Assembly (NCBI RefSeq): GCF_028583425.1
Contig: NC_072805.1
Span: 16,068,001-16,132,000 of the forward strand
DNA: 64,000 nucleotides
Direction: 5' to 3'
From: Eublepharis macularius
Lineage: Eukaryota; Chordata; Lepidosauria; Squamata; Eublepharidae
Numbering within the stretch: position 1 is the stretch's first letter; each line of letters starts with the position of its first letter. Made by a program: the position numbers and the translations under genes. Positions 36,541-64,000 of the stretch are shown here, piece after piece. The notes below the pieces were generated by a model, which searched no databases, was not told the origin of the DNA, and worked only from the letters and a program-made list of their open reading frames with translations.

Positions 36541-36605
36541 GCTGACCCAGCAAGGACCAGTGTCTGCCTGTGGGATCGGGTCCAGGCAGAAAATTCTCAT
36601 CACAG
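36541..36605 (+). mobile_element. Fragment of LTR 3' end after gag
   Basis: This fragment matches the last 65 bases before the primer-binding site (CAAGGACCAGTGTCTGCCTG, then GTCCAGGCAGAAAATTCTCA) with two or three differences. It follows the gag remnant directly, so most of the internal region and most of the 3' LTR are deleted. Confidence 0.75.
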
Positions 36606-37550
36606 TATGCAACTCTAAGATGACCCCCCCCCCCGGCTTGCATTTAATACTATAATTGTACTGGAGGGGTGGCAATAATAAGAACAATGTTATTTAAGAG
36701 CGGTGCTAAGAGCCCCAAAGACTGCTGTTCGTAGCTTTCTTCAACCTTGAGGTGTTTCAGACTGTTTAGATTGCCATGAGAACAAGACAGACTTCAAGAT
36801 ACCCTGGGATGAAGATGTAAACACGGAGTCTCTTCCTTTAAAAATATAAAGACCAGAAGTTTGTCACACCTCTCTCCAGTTCTAGCCTGACACCATCTAC
36901 TGCACGGTGCCCACTTAACTCTGTAATGGATTGCGTTCACTGTAATTTGTGGCACTTGAGCCAAAATTAAGGTAAAGTTTTGGTAAGGCACTTTCTATTT
37001 TTTAAAATGTTCAATAAACTTGACTAAAAAAATCTTCAATATGGATTTTAATGGGTTAATCTGCAGGCACTTACAAATGAAGACGAAAAAAAAGTTCTGC
37101 AGGAGAAAAACTGCAGTTTTAGACGATCTGCACATATAAGATTGTATGTTTACCTAAAAAGGCAAATAACAGCTCCCCAGGGCTGCTTCAGATTGGAGAA
37201 ACAGTATGAAGGGGAACATTTAAACTCTTTCCCCTCTGAACTGGGTGCCTAATTTTTAGAGGAGGAAAGAAGTTGTCAGCTGGAACTCCTAAAATCCGTC
37301 TTTTCTGTTTGAGTATTAAGGTATCTGCTACCATTCCTGTTTAAAACAACTTTAAAACCTCTATGCTGCTTGTTTAATCCAAGCCACCCTGCAAAACCAA
37401 TCCCATCAATTGACTAACAGTGCAATCCTAAAAAGAGTAAAATATTGTAGCCCTGATTTCAGTTCTTAAGATTCACCAATAGCTTTCACTAATAACCTCC
37501 ATCTTGTAACAGAAATCTTTGACAGCACTTCCTAAATGCTGAATCAGAAT
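36606..37550. other. Intergenic, no feature recognised
   Basis: Apart from a C run at 36622-36633, I see no gene or clear repeat. The stretch is AT-rich and may include gene A 3'-flanking sequence. Confidence 0.5.
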
Positions 37551-37943
37551 CAGGGCTTTATTTCTGGGGAAAGAGAGTGGTGGAACTCACTGGGTACCAT
37601 ACACATGCACGCAAAGCACGTTTGTGCTCCTGGGACCATGTGATGATGTCACTTGCAGGAAGTGAAGTCATCACACAGGCTGTGATCACCCCAGGAGTGC
37701 CCCTGCACTCCACAGGAGGCCCAATTCAGGTCCAAAACAGTCTGGAACGCACCGCTGCTACATGGGAGAGCGCTCCTCTGCCCAACAGCGGCCCAATCCT
37801 GGCTGTTTCGGGCCCATTTCAGCCATTTTGGGCCAAAATGGTCCCAAAATGGCCGATAGGGCCAAATACCCACCAATCATGTGAGTATTTTAAAGAGGTG
37901 CCGGGACTCATTTCTACTGCGTTCTGGCTGGAAAAGAACCCTG
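37551..37943. mobile_element. hAT-like element downstream of gene A
   Basis: The ends are CAGGGCTTTATTTCTGGGG and CTGGCTGGAAAAGAACCCTG. The interior carries CATTTTGGGCC blocks as in 18255-18674. The target duplication is no longer clear. Its left end provides the candidate poly(A) signal of gene A. Confidence 0.7.
37557..37562 (-). terminator. Candidate poly(A) signal for gene A, inside a hAT copy
   Basis: This is the first AATAAA on the minus strand after the gene A stop codon, about 550 nt downstream. I saw no AATAAA or ATTAAA closer. It falls in the terminal repeat of the hAT-like element at 37551-37943, where the family's T-run has acquired an A. No transcript evidence is available. Confidence 0.35.
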
Positions 37944-38112
37944 AAGAATCACACAAAATTTCTGGTTGATAAAGACTACTTGATAGCAGTCAAAGCCTCT
38001 GATTTTTCCCTCCCTTCAGGGCTAAGACACACTTTGACAAATACAGTTTTCAGTTATCATTTAAGTATTTGATGTCTCAAGACAACAGCAGACCAGGAAA
38101 TCACATTGCCAG

Positions 38113-63005
<24,893 letters not shown>

Positions 63006-64000
63006 CTTTGCCTCTGGCGAAATGCTTGCTTCTCTCTTTTAAAGAATCCAAAGATCTCCGTTTAAGGGTGTGTCTCTACGGGAACTCGGAAGAGAGACAA
63101 GTGCCTGGAGGAGGAGGTCCAATTTCTCCCCACTCCCTAAGGCAAAGAACCAGTTTGGAAGTGGTCCACTTATGCAAAGGCCCGGAAAATTAGCCTTAAA
63201 AGATGGCTGACAGCTGTTGTACTGTAGAGGCTAAGAGATGCAACTGCTAATCTGGAAATCCTTGGAGTTGAATCTGTGCCACCATGAAGAAAATGAATGG
63301 GAATGCTATTTCCCTAGAGGTGTGATGCCACAGAAATATTAAAACATCTGTTTAAAAATGATATATTTCTTGACAATCCAAAACAGTTGTGTGCAGAAAG
63401 CATAACAACCCTTACATATGGTTACTGCTTATCCCTACCAATGGTCATTCTTCCAAGTCTGCCACCTTTACCCCACCTAAAGTTTCCCACTTCCTCAAAT
63501 GAGTCCACCCAGTCTTGCTTGTTACTTCTTATGCCTGAGCTCTCTGGCAGAGCATCCATGAGGCGCTACCTCTCTTTGTTTCTTCCTTTAACACCCAACT
63601 CCATTGAACTTCTGCCCTACCTGAATAATTCTTACCCAACTGGCAGAGTCAAACCACATGTAACAACTCTTGCTAGAGTCATCTCGCAACACACCTTCCC
63701 TTCTTCCTTCCCCTCTGATGCTTCCCTCAATGGCTATTACCAGAACACCGTCTTCTTTTTTTTTGCTCCACCTTCCAGGCAGAGTATGGCGCAATACAAT
63801 GCTCTGTTAGTTATCTGATTGGCACTTTTTGATTTCCTTAAAAAGATGAACATAGATATGGACCCAGTAAGGTGAGGAAACATTTTTTGTACTAGGACTG
63901 TATATGTCAGGATTGTGGCCCTTGCTTGAGGCAGGGAACGGGAATCTGTGTGTACTACTGACAGCTGACAATAATTGCCTCAGACTGATACCAGTTTTTC
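63006..64000. other. Upstream flank of gene A
   Basis: 63205-63290 carries a tRNA-SINE-like piece (GGCTAAGAGATGCAACTGC and GGAGTTGAATCTG). The rest shows no recognised gene. The open frame at 63387-63818 has no family features. Confidence 0.45.
63037..63043 (-). promoter_or_regulatory. Weak TATA-like box upstream of gene A
   Basis: TTTAAAA on the minus strand starts about 32 bases upstream of the gene A ATG. Used as a TATA box it would leave a 5' UTR of only a few bases. The true promoter could lie further upstream, or there could be an upstream noncoding exon. Confidence 0.22.

Noticed and set aside
63387..63818. 143-codon open frame upstream of gene A
   Set aside because: No domain, signal or splice context. 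It is near chance length for AT-rich noncoding DNA of this size.

Overview
The window is vertebrate nuclear DNA, most likely from a squamate reptile (lizard or snake). Short protein-coding exons with GT/AG splice sites are separated by kilobase introns. The repeats are a squamate mix: L2/CR1-type LINEs, Bov-B LINE pieces, several tRNA-derived SINEs, a 5S-rRNA-derived SINE, hAT transposons with 8-bp target duplications and many palindromic MITEs. I see no prokaryotic features.

The genes are two carboxylesterase (CES) paralogues in head-to-tail tandem on the minus strand. The upstream copy (63005 to 38113) can be reconstructed completely. Its 13 coding exons total 1677 nt and join in one frame into a 558-residue secretory/ER esterase with Ser229, Glu345, His458, the HGGG oxyanion hole and both family disulfides. 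The downstream copy (from 29114 leftwards) has exons 1-7 in the window, 303 codons up to and including Ser224. Its exons 8-13, with the acidic and histidine triad residues, must lie beyond position 1. Exons 2, 4, 5 and 6 have identical lengths in the two genes (205, 134, 154 and 105 nt), and all intron phases agree, so they arose by tandem duplication. Both look like CES2 / medium-chain fatty acyl-CoA hydrolase-type esterases, though subfamily placement needs a tree.

Layout from the left: 1-29114 is gene B with its introns. These contain L2 LINEs, one inserted inside another at 20.7-24.5 kb, a CCCTATGGGCAA-type minisatellite split by a hAT element, an LTR-element remnant with a tRNA-Lys-like primer-binding site, and several SINEs. 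29115-38112 is the intergenic interval. It contains a Bov-B LINE interrupted by a hAT and a MITE, and an internally deleted gammaretrovirus-like endogenous element with a tRNA-Phe-like primer-binding site. 38113-63005 is gene A, its introns rich in MITEs and SINEs. 63006-64000 is upstream sequence with no recognised gene.

I found no new multi-gene system. The least ordinary signals are: a dense set of palindromic MITEs sharing GAGCCAAGCTACAAGTGA-like ends and 3-bp target duplications; a second palindrome family with GGCC ends; a palindromic element with 12-bp target duplications; a short RRM-like ORF next to an LTR primer-binding site; and gene A details (GESAGA in place of GESAGG, and a non-canonical ER-retention C-terminus).
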